Source: Bacteroidales bacterium
Lineage (GTDB): Bacteria > Bacteroidota > Bacteroidia > Bacteroidales > F082
Direction: 5' to 3'
DNA length: 64,000 nt
Assembly: GCA_024400455.1 (NCBI GenBank)
Contig: JAKSMU010000004.1
Span: 124,001-188,000, forward strand
Shown here piece by piece: positions 43,688-51,800 of the stretch. The position numbers and the translations under genes are program-made. The notes under the pieces are model-generated. The model saw only the letters and a list, made by a program, of their open reading frames with translations. It made no database searches and was not told where the DNA came from. Each line of letters opens with the position of its first letter. The stretch's first letter is position 1.

Positions 43688-44368
43688 ATGGAAGAGAAAA
43701 AATCACCTAAAGCAAATCTTGAGAACAAGAAACTGATGTTCATACAGATAGGCTTAATCCTCAGCTTAGCAGTAGCATGGGCTGTCTTTGAAATGAAGAG
43801 TTATGACAAACGCGAAATCGACGAAAGTCTGCTCCGTTCAACAGAAGTGTTGGATGAAGAAATGGTGGAAATCACCAAACAAGACGAGCCGAAACCAGAA
43901 CCAGTGGAAATGCCAAAGCAGACCACTCAGTTGGAAATCGTTGATGACGACGTAGAAGTTGAAGACATCGAAATCAATGCTGACGTTCAGCAGAACGAAG
44001 TCATCGAAGAATACGTTGCCCCAGAAATTGAAGAAGAAGAAGTCGTTGAACAAGAAATCTTCCAAATCGTTGAAGAGATGCCTTCTTTCCCTGGCGGCGA
44101 ACAGAAACTTATGGAATATGTAGGTAAAAACGTGAAATACCCTCAGATTGCCCGTGAAAGCGGCATTAAGGGCCGTGTGTTCGTCAGTTTCGTTGTCGAA
44201 CCTGACGGTTCAGTTTCAAATGTTAAGGTACTCCGTGGCATCGGCGGTGGCTGCGACGAAGAAGCTATGCGCGTTGTCAAGTCAATGCCTAAGTGGAAAC
44301 CTGGTAAACAGCGTGGTAAAGCAGTGCGTGTTTCCTACATGCTGCCTGTCAACTTCCAGCTGCAATAA
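43688..44368 (+). CDS. Energy transducer TonB
   Basis: The 226-aa protein has a short cytoplasmic N-terminus, one transmembrane helix (~17-37, FIQIGLILSLAVAWAVF), a long periplasmic linker (~40-135) and a C-terminal TonB domain (~140-226, MEYVGKNVKYPQIARESGIKGRVFVSFVVEPDG). TonB couples the proton motive force from ExbB/ExbD to outer-membrane receptors. The linker is dominated by Glu and Val rather than the Pro-Lys runs of enterobacterial TonB, but PxFPGGEQ before the domain is typical of Bacteroidota. The gene is apart from the exbB-exbD cluster (50.3-52.6 kb). A two-way terminator separates it from uvrC. Confidence 0.92.
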   Translation: MEEKKSPKANLENKKLMFIQIGLILSLAVAWAVFEMKSYDKREIDESLLRSTEVLDEEMVEITKQDEPKPEPVEMPKQTTQLEIVDDDVEVEDIEINADVQQNEVIEEYVAPEIEEEEVVEQEIFQIVEEMPSFPGGEQKLMEYVGKNVKYPQIARESGIKGRVFVSFVVEPDGSVSNVKVLRGIGGGCDEEAMRVVKSMPKWKPGKQRGKAVRVSYMLPVNFQLQ

Positions 44369-44387
44369 ACTAACACACATATGAATT

Positions 44388-44418
44388 AAAAAGAGTCGGC
44401 GAAACCGACTCTTTTTTT
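44388..44418. terminator. Bidirectional terminator between tonB and uvrC, overlapping the uvrC stop
   Basis: A 12-bp perfect stem AAAAAGAGTCGG/CCGACTCTTTTT with a CGAAA loop has an A run on one side and a T run on the other, so it works for both strands. Its right T run overlaps the uvrC stop codon at 44417-44419. Confidence 0.9.
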
Positions 44419-46228
44419 ATGCTTTTGAATGAAAATGTAAATAAACAAGTTTCGCCTTTGCCGGTCCAATCACTTCAGCAAGGCGCCCTTCACTCGCTTC
44501 TTTAATGTTTGCCACTGATTTCAATTCAAGCAGCAGTTTCTCGGCCGTTGCCTTTCCTATGCCTTTAATGTCAGCAAGTTCGGAATGCATGAAACCTTTC
44601 TCGAATTTCTTGCGGTGATGCGTGATGGCGAATCGGTGAACCTCATCCTGAATGCAAGTCAGCAAACGAAACAATTCGGAATTCAGCTTCACGCCAACCA
44701 CTTTGGGCGGGAAACCATACAGCATTTCGTTGGTGCGGTGACGGTCATCCTTCACTAGACCTGCAATCGGGATTTCAACATGCAGTTCGTCCTCAATCAC
44801 TTGCCTTACAACCTCCATTTGCCCCTTGCCACCATCAGTGATGATTAGGTTCGGCAAAGGCTGACCTTCGGCAATGAGGCGCGAATAACGGCGACGTACC
44901 ACTTCCTTCATCGAAGCATAATCATCAGGGCCGACGACCGTCTTGATATCAAAATGACGGTAAGCACTTTTATTCGGTTTGCCGTTGACAAACTGCACCA
45001 TAGCCGCTACAGGATAATCACCTTGGAAATTGGAATTATCAAAACACTCAATCACCTCAGGCAAAGCAGGCAAACCCAACGATTCTTTCAGCTGATTCAG
45101 CACCTGCTTTTGGTGGCGCTCAGGGTCGACAAGCGAACGCTGACGTTCTAAATCTATCTTATATTGTGCAGCATTGCGACGCGAAAGCTCCAAAAGCTGT
45201 TTCTTATCGCCACGCTGCGGAATGGTAAATTCAACATTATCAAGAGCAAAATCCAATTTCACGGGAACAATGATTTCGTGCGCATGATTACCCATCTGCT
45301 GATGCAATTCCGTGACGGCCAAAAGCAGCAATTCCTCAGCCGTTTCTTCCAATCGGCGTTTCATTTCAAAGGAATGCGACTGGATGACAGCACCGTCCAC
45401 CACCTTCATGTAATTCACATAAAACGACTCGTTATCATCAATGTAGGAAAAGACCTCGACATTATGAATCGTTGTGCTGACCACCGTCGAACGGCTACGG
45501 TAGTTTTCCAACAAATCGTATTTTTCCTTGATTACCTGCGCTTTTTCAAACTCCATACGTGAAGCACAATCCATCATCTGCGCCTTCAAATCGCGCAAAA
45601 CCGACTGCAAATTGCCACGCACAATCTCCTTGATTTCGGCAATCATCTTCCCATAATCCTCTTGCGAAACATAACCCTCGCATGGGCCACCGCATTTATG
45701 AATATGGAAATCGAGGCAGACTTTGTATTTACCTTTTTCGACATTTTGCACCGTGAGCGGCGTGCGGCAGGAACGCATCTGATAAGCCTGTCCCAACAAA
45801 TCCAAAAGGATATGCGCCGTGCGCACCGATGGATAAGGGCCGAAATAATCGGAACCATCATTTACCTTCTTGCGGGTCAGGAAAACGCGTGGAAACGGCT
45901 CGTTTTTAACGCACAGCCAAGGATAAGTCTTATCGTCCTTGAGCAAGATGTTATAACGCGGCTTGTATTGCTTGATCATCGTGTTTTCAAGCAATAAAGC
46001 CTCCGATTCGGAATCCACAATGCTGTATTCCAAATCGGCAATCTTGCTCACCAAGACCTTTGTCTTGCCAAACTGTTCCTTATTAAAATAGCTGGAAACA
46101 CGCCGTTTCAGGTTCTTTGCCTTACCAACATAAATCAACTCACCGTCTTTGTCGAAGTAACGGTATACGCCCGGTTTCGATGGCAAAACGGCCAATTTCG
46201 ATTTTATGTTTTCAGACAAATCTATCAT
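44417..46228 (-). CDS. uvrC: Excinuclease ABC subunit UvrC
   Basis: The 603-aa protein makes the two incisions in nucleotide excision repair. The N-terminal GIY-YIG endonuclease (~14-95, GVYRYFDKDGELIYVGKAKNLKRRV) is followed by a Cys-containing linker (~155-180), a UVR UvrB-binding motif (~205-240), the RNase H-like second endonuclease (~370-540, IECFDNSNFQGD and LIITDGGKGQ) and C-terminal HhH motifs (IKGIGKATAEKLL). Length is normal. It lies 39 nt after thiL on the same strand and is probably co-transcribed from the promoter at 47347. Confidence 0.95.
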   Translation of the reverse strand: MIDLSENIKSKLAVLPSKPGVYRYFDKDGELIYVGKAKNLKRRVSSYFNKEQFGKTKVLVSKIADLEYSIVDSESEALLLENTMIKQYKPRYNILLKDDKTYPWLCVKNEPFPRVFLTRKKVNDGSDYFGPYPSVRTAHILLDLLGQAYQMRSCRTPLTVQNVEKGKYKVCLDFHIHKCGGPCEGYVSQEDYGKMIAEIKEIVRGNLQSVLRDLKAQMMDCASRMEFEKAQVIKEKYDLLENYRSRSTVVSTTIHNVEVFSYIDDNESFYVNYMKVVDGAVIQSHSFEMKRRLEETAEELLLLAVTELHQQMGNHAHEIIVPVKLDFALDNVEFTIPQRGDKKQLLELSRRNAAQYKIDLERQRSLVDPERHQKQVLNQLKESLGLPALPEVIECFDNSNFQGDYPVAAMVQFVNGKPNKSAYRHFDIKTVVGPDDYASMKEVVRRRYSRLIAEGQPLPNLIITDGGKGQMEVVRQVIEDELHVEIPIAGLVKDDRHRTNEMLYGFPPKVVGVKLNSELFRLLTCIQDEVHRFAITHHRKKFEKGFMHSELADIKGIGKATAEKLLLELKSVANIKEASEGRLAEVIGPAKAKLVYLHFHSKA

Positions 46229-46267
46229 GTCCTAATCGTGTTTGAGACGCGATGAATCGCATCTCTA

Positions 46268-47326
46268 CTAATCTTTCTTTTTCATGTGGTCCCAGCCTTG
46301 CGCTTTCAGTGGGAAAACATGCAAATCGTTGGTCACCATTTCGGCAACGCCTTTATCTTCAGTCATATAGCCGATGACCGAGACATCAGATGAAATGGTC
46401 TTTATCTTTTCGTAATCCTTCTGGTCGATGGTGAAAAGCAGTTCATAGTCCTCTCCCCCGCTCAATGCGGCAATGCTTGGCACAATGTCGAAATCTTTCG
46501 ACAGTTTCACCGTCGTCGGGTCCATCGGGATTTTGTCTTCATACAACTGGCAACCCACGCCCGACTGCTTGCAGAGATGCAGAATTTCGGAAGCCAAGCC
46601 ATCGGAAATGTCAATCATCGAGGTCGGCTTGATGCCTAATTCCTTCAGTTGCGCCACAATGTCCTTGCGCGCTTCGGGCTTCAGCTGACGTTCAAGCACA
46701 TAATCCAAGCCTTCCAATTTCGGCTGCATATTCGGATTGGCCAGAAATTCAGCCTTTTCGCGTTCCAAAATCAGCAGGCCAATGTAGGCGCCGCCCAAAT
46801 CGCCGCTCACGCAAAGCAAATCGTTTTTCTTGGCGCCATTGCGGTAAACGATGTCTTCTTCCTTCGCCTTGCCGATGACCGTGATGGAAATCACAAGACC
46901 GGCCTTGCTGCTTGTCGTGTCGCCACCGACCATATCGACATTATAACGTTCGCAGGCCAAACGGATGCCGGCATACAGTTCGTCCAAAGCCTCGACGGAA
47001 TAGCGATTCGAGACACCCAATCCGACCACAATCTGGGTTGGCGTGCCATTCATGGCATAAATGTCAGAGAAATTGGTCACAGCGGCCTTGTAGCCCAAGT
47101 GTTTCAGAGGCGTATAAGTCATGTCGAAATGAATGCCTTCAATCATCATATCGACGGAGACCAAAGTGCGCTCGCCTTCATGATTGATGACTGCGGCATC
47201 GTCTCCGACACCTTTCAGACTCGATTCGTTCCGCAATGGGAACTCTTGAGTCAACTGGTCGATAAGTCCGAACTCTCCAAGTTCATCGAGTTCCGTTCTT
47301 TTGATTTCTTCTTCGTTGTCTTGCAT
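46268..47326 (-). CDS. thiL: Thiamine-monophosphate kinase
   Basis: The 352-aa protein phosphorylates thiamine monophosphate to thiamine diphosphate, the last step of cofactor synthesis. It shows the ThiL/PurM-like pattern GVGDDAAVI near residue 40, the metal-binding SVDMMIEGIHF, GGDTTSSKAGLVISITVIG near residue 132, SMIDISDGLASEI and ALSGGEDYELLFT. The ATG at 47326 (MQDNEEEIKRT) is chosen because it directly follows the promoter element; the longer frame runs into the tRNA gene. Other thi genes are not in the window. Confidence 0.94.
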   Translation of the reverse strand: MQDNEEEIKRTELDELGEFGLIDQLTQEFPLRNESSLKGVGDDAAVINHEGERTLVSVDMMIEGIHFDMTYTPLKHLGYKAAVTNFSDIYAMNGTPTQIVVGLGVSNRYSVEALDELYAGIRLACERYNVDMVGGDTTSSKAGLVISITVIGKAKEEDIVYRNGAKKNDLLCVSGDLGGAYIGLLILEREKAEFLANPNMQPKLEGLDYVLERQLKPEARKDIVAQLKELGIKPTSMIDISDGLASEILHLCKQSGVGCQLYEDKIPMDPTTVKLSKDFDIVPSIAALSGGEDYELLFTIDQKDYEKIKTISSDVSVIGYMTEDKGVAEMVTNDLHVFPLKAQGWDHMKKKD

Positions 47327-47346
47327 GGTATTCTTGAAATAATGTG

Positions 47347-47354
47347 CAAAAGTA
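47347..47354 (-). promoter_or_regulatory. -7 promoter element (TACTTTTG) for thiL-uvrC
   Basis: TACTTTTG on the minus strand lies 20 nt upstream of the thiL ATG. Confidence 0.65.
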
Positions 47355-47398
47355 AAATAAAAACGAAAAAAGCAGAGCCAAAACTCTGCATTTTCTAG

Positions 47399-47472
47399 TG
47401 GTCCCACTAGGACTTGAACCTAGGACCTACTGATTATGAGTCAGTTGCTCTAACCAACTGCGCTATAGGACC
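47399..47472 (-). tRNA. tRNA-Met (CAU), elongator type
   Basis: The minus strand folds as a 74-nt cloverleaf. The acceptor stem GGTCCTA/TGGGACC has one G-T pair. There is a D arm with GTTGGTTAGAGC, an anticodon stem ACTGA/TCAGT with loop CTCATAA (anticodon CAT), and a T arm CTAGG-TTCAAGT-CCTAG. No CCA is encoded. The acceptor begins with a paired G, unlike the initiator tRNA. A tRNA-Ile with a modified CAU anticodon cannot be fully excluded. Confidence 0.9.
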
Positions 47473-47527
47473 GCAAAAACCGAACAAAAACAATAATTTG
47501 TTTGTTATTTACTTGCTTTTTGCGCTG

Positions 47528-47535
47528 CAAAGTTA
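47528..47535 (-). promoter_or_regulatory. -7 promoter element (TAACTTTG) for tRNA-Met
   Basis: TAACTTTG on the minus strand lies about 56 nt upstream of the tRNA 5' end. Confidence 0.45.
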
Positions 47536-47575
47536 CAAATTTGCAGAAAATTTGAAAGGAAAAAACTGAATAAAT

Positions 47576-48226
47576 ATGACAGCAAAAATAAAAAACATCA
47601 TTTTTGACCTCGGCGGCGTTATTCTCGGCATCGACGAACAACTGACTTTCAACGAATTGAAAAAAGCCGGCTTTACCGATATGGAATTGCTACAATCGCC
47701 GGAAATCATCAATCTGCTCAGCAAATTCGACACGGGTGTTTACACGGCCAAGACCTTCCGCAAAAAACTGAAGGCAGCCCTCAACGTCAGCAAGATGACT
47801 GATGAGAAATTTGATTCCATCTGGAATGCCATGCTGCTCGACATTCCGAGAGAGCGTATCGAAGCCATCGAAAAGGTGAAGAAACACTACAAGATTTTCT
47901 TAGCGAGCAATTCCAACGAAATCCATTACGACCTTTATGTCAGGGACTTGCAGTTGCGTTTCGGCTATCAGGAATTTGACGAGCTTTTCAACAAGGCCTA
48001 TTTCTCATTCGACATCCACATGGAAAAGCCCGACCCGCGTTTCTTTGAATTCATTCTCGACCACGAAGGCCTCAATCCGGAAGAGACGCTTTTCATCGAC
48101 GACACAGCCGAAAACATCGAAGCCGCCCAGAAACTCGGCATCAAAACCTACCACATCCGCCGCGACGAACTTGTAAGAAACTTATTCAACAATGGCATCC
48201 TGAAAAACGACATTGCGATTGAGTAA
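47576..48226 (+). CDS. HAD superfamily hydrolase (subfamily IA)
   Basis: The 216-aa protein has motif I as IIFDLGGVILGID (first Asp nucleophile near residue 9; the expected second Asp, at D+2, is replaced by Gly, as in the DLGGV class), motif II in FLASNSNEIH, Lys of motif III in MEKPDPRFFE, and motif IV FIDDTAENIEAAQKLG. This DLGGV pattern is common in HAD-IA proteins such as YihX-type sugar phosphatases. It is likely a cytosolic phosphatase of unknown substrate. It stands alone, convergent with dusB. Confidence 0.88.
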   Translation: MTAKIKNIIFDLGGVILGIDEQLTFNELKKAGFTDMELLQSPEIINLLSKFDTGVYTAKTFRKKLKAALNVSKMTDEKFDSIWNAMLLDIPRERIEAIEKVKKHYKIFLASNSNEIHYDLYVRDLQLRFGYQEFDELFNKAYFSFDIHMEKPDPRFFEFILDHEGLNPEETLFIDDTAENIEAAQKLGIKTYHIRRDELVRNLFNNGILKNDIAIE

Positions 48227-48232
48227 GCATAC

Positions 48233-49216
48233 TTATTGACCAATATAATTCTCACCAATCTCATCAAGCAGCTGGCGGACTTCGTCAGCTGTTTTCACTT
48301 CCATCAGGCGCATCTTGAAAGGCTTGAAATTGGGCAGTCCCTTGAAATAAGACGTCCAGTGCTTGCGGATTTCGATGACGGCAATGTATTCGTTTTTCCA
48401 CTCCACCGACCGTTCGAAATGGATTCGCGCAATGCGGATGCGTTCCGCAACATCAGGCTCGGCAACGATTTCGCCTGTGTCCAAATATTTCCTAATCTGC
48501 TCAAAAATCCAAGGATTACCATAAGAAGCACGGCCAATCATCAAGCCATCAACTCCGTAAGTGTCTTTAAAATGTTTGGCCAAAGGTCCATCCACCACAT
48601 CGCCATTGCCGATAATCGGAATCGTCATGCGCGGATTGTTTTTCACCTCGCCAATCAAAGTCCAATCAGCCGGTTCACTATATTTTGTCGTGCGCAGACG
48701 GCCATGAATAGTCAAGGCAGCAATGCCCACATCCTGCAAGCGCTCGGCAATATCAACGATTTCGCGATGATCCTCATCATAACCGAGACGCGTTTTCACC
48801 GTGACTGGCGTTTTTACAGCTTCAACCACAGCCTTGGTAATGGCTACCATCTTCGGAATATCGTTCATGATGCCCGAACCAGCGCCTTTTGAAGCGATTT
48901 TCTTCACCGGACAGCCGAAATTGATGTCAATCACATCGGGATGCGCGGTCTCAGCATAACGCGCAGCTTCCACCATCGGGTCAACGGCATTGCCGAAAAT
49001 CTGAACGCCGAAAGGCCTTTCAAACTCGCAGAAATCAAGTTTTTTGACACTTTTCACTGCATCACGAATCAAGCCATCGGCTGAAATGAACTCGGAATAT
49101 ACCATATCGGCGCCAAACATCTTGCAGACATAGCGGAAAGGCGGGTCGGTGACATCCTCCATAGGTGCCAAAAACAAGGGGTAACGTTCAAATTCAATGT
49201 TTCCGATTTTGAGCAT
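48233..49216 (-). CDS. dusB: tRNA-dihydrouridine synthase (DusB family)
   Basis: The 327-aa FMN-dependent enzyme reduces uridine in tRNA D loops. It shows the Dus signatures LAPMEDVTDPPFRYVCK near the N-terminus, VIDINFGCPVKKIASKGAGS with the catalytic Cys, VKTRLGYDEDH, and GNGDVVDGPLAKHF. The start at 49216 (MLKIGNIEFERYP) is chosen; an in-frame TTG seven codons upstream would fall in the promoter element. It is divergent from the CPBP protease gene across a 71-bp gap holding both promoters. Confidence 0.93.
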   Translation of the reverse strand: MLKIGNIEFERYPLFLAPMEDVTDPPFRYVCKMFGADMVYSEFISADGLIRDAVKSVKKLDFCEFERPFGVQIFGNAVDPMVEAARYAETAHPDVIDINFGCPVKKIASKGAGSGIMNDIPKMVAITKAVVEAVKTPVTVKTRLGYDEDHREIVDIAERLQDVGIAALTIHGRLRTTKYSEPADWTLIGEVKNNPRMTIPIIGNGDVVDGPLAKHFKDTYGVDGLMIGRASYGNPWIFEQIRKYLDTGEIVAEPDVAERIRIARIHFERSVEWKNEYIAVIEIRKHWTSYFKGLPNFKPFKMRLMEVKTADEVRQLLDEIGENYIGQ

Positions 49217-49234
49217 CAGCGATAAATTTTGCGG

Positions 49235-49242
49235 CAAAAATA
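49235..49242 (-). promoter_or_regulatory. -7 promoter element (TATTTTTG) for dusB
   Basis: TATTTTTG on the minus strand lies 18 nt upstream of the dusB ATG. Confidence 0.6.
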
Positions 49243-49264
49243 CGAAATCAAAGGAAACAAAGCT

Positions 49265-49272
49265 TACTTTTG
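49265..49272 (+). promoter_or_regulatory. -7 promoter element (TACTTTTG) for the CPBP protease gene
   Basis: TACTTTTG lies 15 nt upstream of the ATG at 49288, divergent from the dusB promoter. Confidence 0.6.
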
Positions 49273-49287
49273 CAAAAAGTCTACATC

Positions 49288-50160
49288 ATGTCATTCATCA
49301 CAGCGAAACCAACAGAAACATCTTTAGGCAAAAAAATCTTTTTATACTTATTCCTTTTATTATTTGGCCTGATTTTCGGAAGTCTGATTTCAATACTCAT
49401 TTCCACATTCGGTCACGGCAGCGTCAATTCCCTAAGATGGGGCCAAGCCATCAGTTCGACCTTTCTCTTCGTCATCCCGCCAATCGGGCTTTATGTCTTC
49501 ACGCGCCAAAAGCCCTTCAAACAGATAGGATTCACCAAACCGAACAATCTACTGATTGCACTCATCGGTATCATCCTCATGTTTGCTGCCATGCCGCTGA
49601 CTAGCCAGCTGACTGTTTGGAACGAAAGCATGCAATTGCCAGACTTTCTGTCAAAAATCGAGGAAATCATGAAACTGGCCGAAGAACAAGCACAACAGAT
49701 GACAGAGCAGATGCTTAATGTAAATACATTTGGCGGACTTTTGTCAAATCTTATCGTCATTGCGCTTATTGCAGCCATCGGCGAAGAACTGACTTTCAGA
49801 GGCGTCATACAGCAGTTCTTGACAAAAGTATGTAAAAACGCACATGTTGCAATCATATTAAGCGCAGCCATTTTTTCTGCCATCCATTTCCAATTTTACG
49901 GATTCCTGCCAAGAATGATGTTGGGCATTTTATTAGGTTATTTCTTTTTCATGACCAAATCACTTTGGACAAGCATCCTCATGCATTTTGCCAACAACGC
50001 TTTTGCAGTCATTGCCTACTACCTAAATAACATCGGTGCAATGGACATTGATGTTGACAGCGTTGGAACCGCACCTTGGTACATCACTATCGCAAGTGCG
50101 ATTGTTTGTATTGCAATAATGATTATTTCATGGCGCAAGACAATTCCGGAGAACGACTGA
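49288..50160 (+). CDS. CPBP family intramembrane glutamic protease
   Basis: The 290-aa polytopic protein has about seven to eight transmembrane helices. The CPBP/Abi (Rce1-like) motifs are visible: EELTFRGVIQQFL with the catalytic Glu pair and Arg (near residue 168), HFQFYGFLPRMMLGILLGY, and the final HFANNAFAV. Eukaryotic Rce1 cleaves prenylated proteins; bacterial members have been tied to membrane protein processing and bacteriocin self-protection. No bacteriocin or partner gene is nearby. The ATG at 49288 is preferred to a TTG six codons upstream inside the promoter element. Confidence 0.9.
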   Translation: MSFITAKPTETSLGKKIFLYLFLLLFGLIFGSLISILISTFGHGSVNSLRWGQAISSTFLFVIPPIGLYVFTRQKPFKQIGFTKPNNLLIALIGIILMFAAMPLTSQLTVWNESMQLPDFLSKIEEIMKLAEEQAQQMTEQMLNVNTFGGLLSNLIVIALIAAIGEELTFRGVIQQFLTKVCKNAHVAIILSAAIFSAIHFQFYGFLPRMMLGILLGYFFFMTKSLWTSILMHFANNAFAVIAYYLNNIGAMDIDVDSVGTAPWYITIASAIVCIAIMIISWRKTIPEND

Positions 50161-50240
50161 TGTCAAGCAAAATAATTAGTACAAAGACTCTTTAAATAGC
50201 AGATACGGGGCAATTAAAGTGATAACGTACACTATCCAAC

Positions 50241-50272
50241 AAAAAAAGGATGGCTTTCACCATCCTTTTTTT
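50241..50272. terminator. Intrinsic terminator of the exbB-exbD cluster, possibly bidirectional
   Basis: AAAAAAGGATGG and CCATCCTTTTTTT close a 6-nt loop. It ends the minus-strand exb cluster 22 nt after the last exbD stop, and could also stop transcription from the CPBP gene. Confidence 0.9.
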
Positions 50273-50293
50273 CATACATATCAGATAATGTAA

Positions 50294-50767
50294 TTATTTC
50301 TGATTTTCAAGAACGCTACCCTTGAGCGTGGTGTAGTTGATACGGAATGCACCAACCTTACGGAGCTCCTGCTTCACGTCGGTGACGACACCCATACGGG
50401 TATCTTTGTGCACCTTCAGAGCAGTTGTCAGCAGCGGGCGGTCAGCTTCAGCACGTGTTTCACGCTCTTTCATAATCCAGTCGGCGATATCGTCCGGACG
50501 GGCGAAAGCATCGTCAAGTTGGATACGTGATTCGGTACCGAGTTTGGTATCACGCGGAGGGCCGATGTAGATGCTACTCACCAAAGCCTTCTTTTCGAGT
50601 TTCTGGATTTCAGAAGCCTTAGGCATGGCGGTCTTGACTTTCAGTTCAACGTCACGCATTGATGTGGTAATCATGAAGAAGAAAATCAACATGTAAACGA
50701 TATCCGGCAGTGATGAGGTGCTCACTTGTGGCACTTCCTTGCTACCTTCTTTTCTGAATTTACCCAT
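50294..50767 (-). CDS. exbD: Biopolymer transporter ExbD, second copy
   Basis: The 157-aa protein has a cytoplasmic N-terminus (MGKFRKEGSKEVPQVSTSSL), one transmembrane helix (PDIVYMLIFFFMITTSMRD, ~20-40) with the conserved Asp near residue 21 that takes part in proton translocation, and a periplasmic domain. It lies 13 nt after the other exbD gene. Two consecutive, different ExbD genes are normal in Bacteroidota and may form a heteromer. Confidence 0.92.
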   Translation of the reverse strand: MGKFRKEGSKEVPQVSTSSLPDIVYMLIFFFMITTSMRDVELKVKTAMPKASEIQKLEKKALVSSIYIGPPRDTKLGTESRIQLDDAFARPDDIADWIMKERETRAEADRPLLTTALKVHKDTRMGVVTDVKQELRKVGAFRINYTTLKGSVLENQK

Positions 50768-50780
50768 AGTCTATCCTCCT

Positions 50781-51350
50781 TTAATTATTACCGTACACAA
50801 CAGGTTCTGCTTCACTGACACGAACCGGCACAGCATCATTAATAGCTTTAGTTTGATCTTCGTTGAGTTGGTCGAGATGCTTGTGGAATTTCTGCACAGC
50901 CATCTCTTCCTTCAGTTCATTGAAGGCACGTGCCAACTCATTCTGCACACTGATATACATAGCATACGAAGTACCGCGGTCATTCTGCAAGGAAATAACG
51001 CCCTTCGACATCAAAACGTCACCAACGAGGTCGAAGCTCTTGGTTTCGACTTCAGGAGCAGTTGGGTCGTTTGGACGTGGGGTCATGAACTCCTTGGCCT
51101 GGTCTTTCAGCAGTGAAATGTCAGAAGGACGGCCATTGACCAACAGTCTATCGTTTTTGTTAATCAAAACATTCATCACATTTCTTTCCTTGACCTTCAC
51201 GTCTTCGTCATTGACTTCGACAGGAGGAGGCAGACGACGGGTGATACCATAGTCAACGTCCATAGATGTGGTCATCAGGAAGAAACACAATAGCAAGAAT
51301 GCTATGTCAGCCTGCGAACTCGAGTTAATTTCTGGAACTTTCTTGGCCAT
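50781..51350 (-). CDS. exbD: Biopolymer transporter ExbD, first copy
   Basis: The 189-aa protein begins MAKKVPEINSSSQADIAFLLL, with the membrane-embedded Asp at residue 15, a single transmembrane helix (~15-33) and a longer periplasmic domain than the second copy. A Cys-free insertion near residues 60-105 explains the extra length. It is part of the cluster exbB, 4-TM protein, exbD, exbD (12 to 13 nt gaps), which energises TonB-dependent transport or the T9SS-linked outer-membrane processes. Confidence 0.92.
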   Translation of the reverse strand: MAKKVPEINSSSQADIAFLLLCFFLMTTSMDVDYGITRRLPPPVEVNDEDVKVKERNVMNVLINKNDRLLVNGRPSDISLLKDQAKEFMTPRPNDPTAPEVETKSFDLVGDVLMSKGVISLQNDRGTSYAMYISVQNELARAFNELKEEMAVQKFHKHLDQLNEDQTKAINDAVPVRVSEAEPVVYGNN

Positions 51351-51362
51351 GATGAAGTGTTT

Positions 51363-51788
51363 TTATTTACCTGATTTAATAACTGAATAGAGGATGCAGA
51401 GAATGCTGACTCCAAGTGTTACATAGAAGAAATCGAGGCCAAATTCGACTAAACCATGGGTTTTGCCCGAATAGAGGGTTTCACCAGCCTGATAAGGAAT
51501 GTCGAAACTGCCTTTTGACATAATAAATGCTACAACTCCAATAACAACAATTGCACCAATTGCAAATAAAATCTTCTTGCCATTGATACCTTTGACAACG
51601 CCGGAAATAATGACAGAGAGCAATGCGATAACGATGCCAAGTATAATCAAGATGTAGCCCCAATTCAGGATAATTGACGTGCGGGAATCACTTCCAAGGT
51701 CCATGTAGAAATACACGGCCAAGGCAACAGTGATGATAGCCAGCACGGCAAGAACCCACTTACCGATGTTTGAAAGCTTACCGTTCAT
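51363..51788 (-). CDS. Four-helix membrane protein encoded between exbB and exbD
   Basis: I do not recognise a named family. The 141-aa protein has four hydrophobic segments: WVLAVLAIITVALAVYFYM, WGYILIILGIVIALLSVII, FAIGAIVVIGVVAFIM and FYVTLGVSILCILYSVI. The C-terminus is short and basic. It lies 12 nt after exbB and 12 nt before exbD on the same strand, so it is almost certainly made with the motor complex. A matching small membrane protein in this slot is common in Bacteroidales exbB clusters; an accessory role in the complex is inference. Confidence 0.75.
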   Translation of the reverse strand: MNGKLSNIGKWVLAVLAIITVALAVYFYMDLGSDSRTSIILNWGYILIILGIVIALLSVIISGVVKGINGKKILFAIGAIVVIGVVAFIMSKGSFDIPYQAGETLYSGKTHGLVEFGLDFFYVTLGVSILCILYSVIKSGK

Positions 51789-51800
51789 GATTATTACTTA

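Noticed and set aside
46649..47398. Open frame of 249 codons on the plus strand
   Set aside because: Antisense to thiL and running towards the tRNA-Met gene; no supporting motif or promoter element.
49288..50160. CPBP/Abi protein considered as phage-defence or bacteriocin immunity
   Set aside because: No bacteriocin precursor, toxin or defence partner lies nearby; the neighbours are housekeeping genes.
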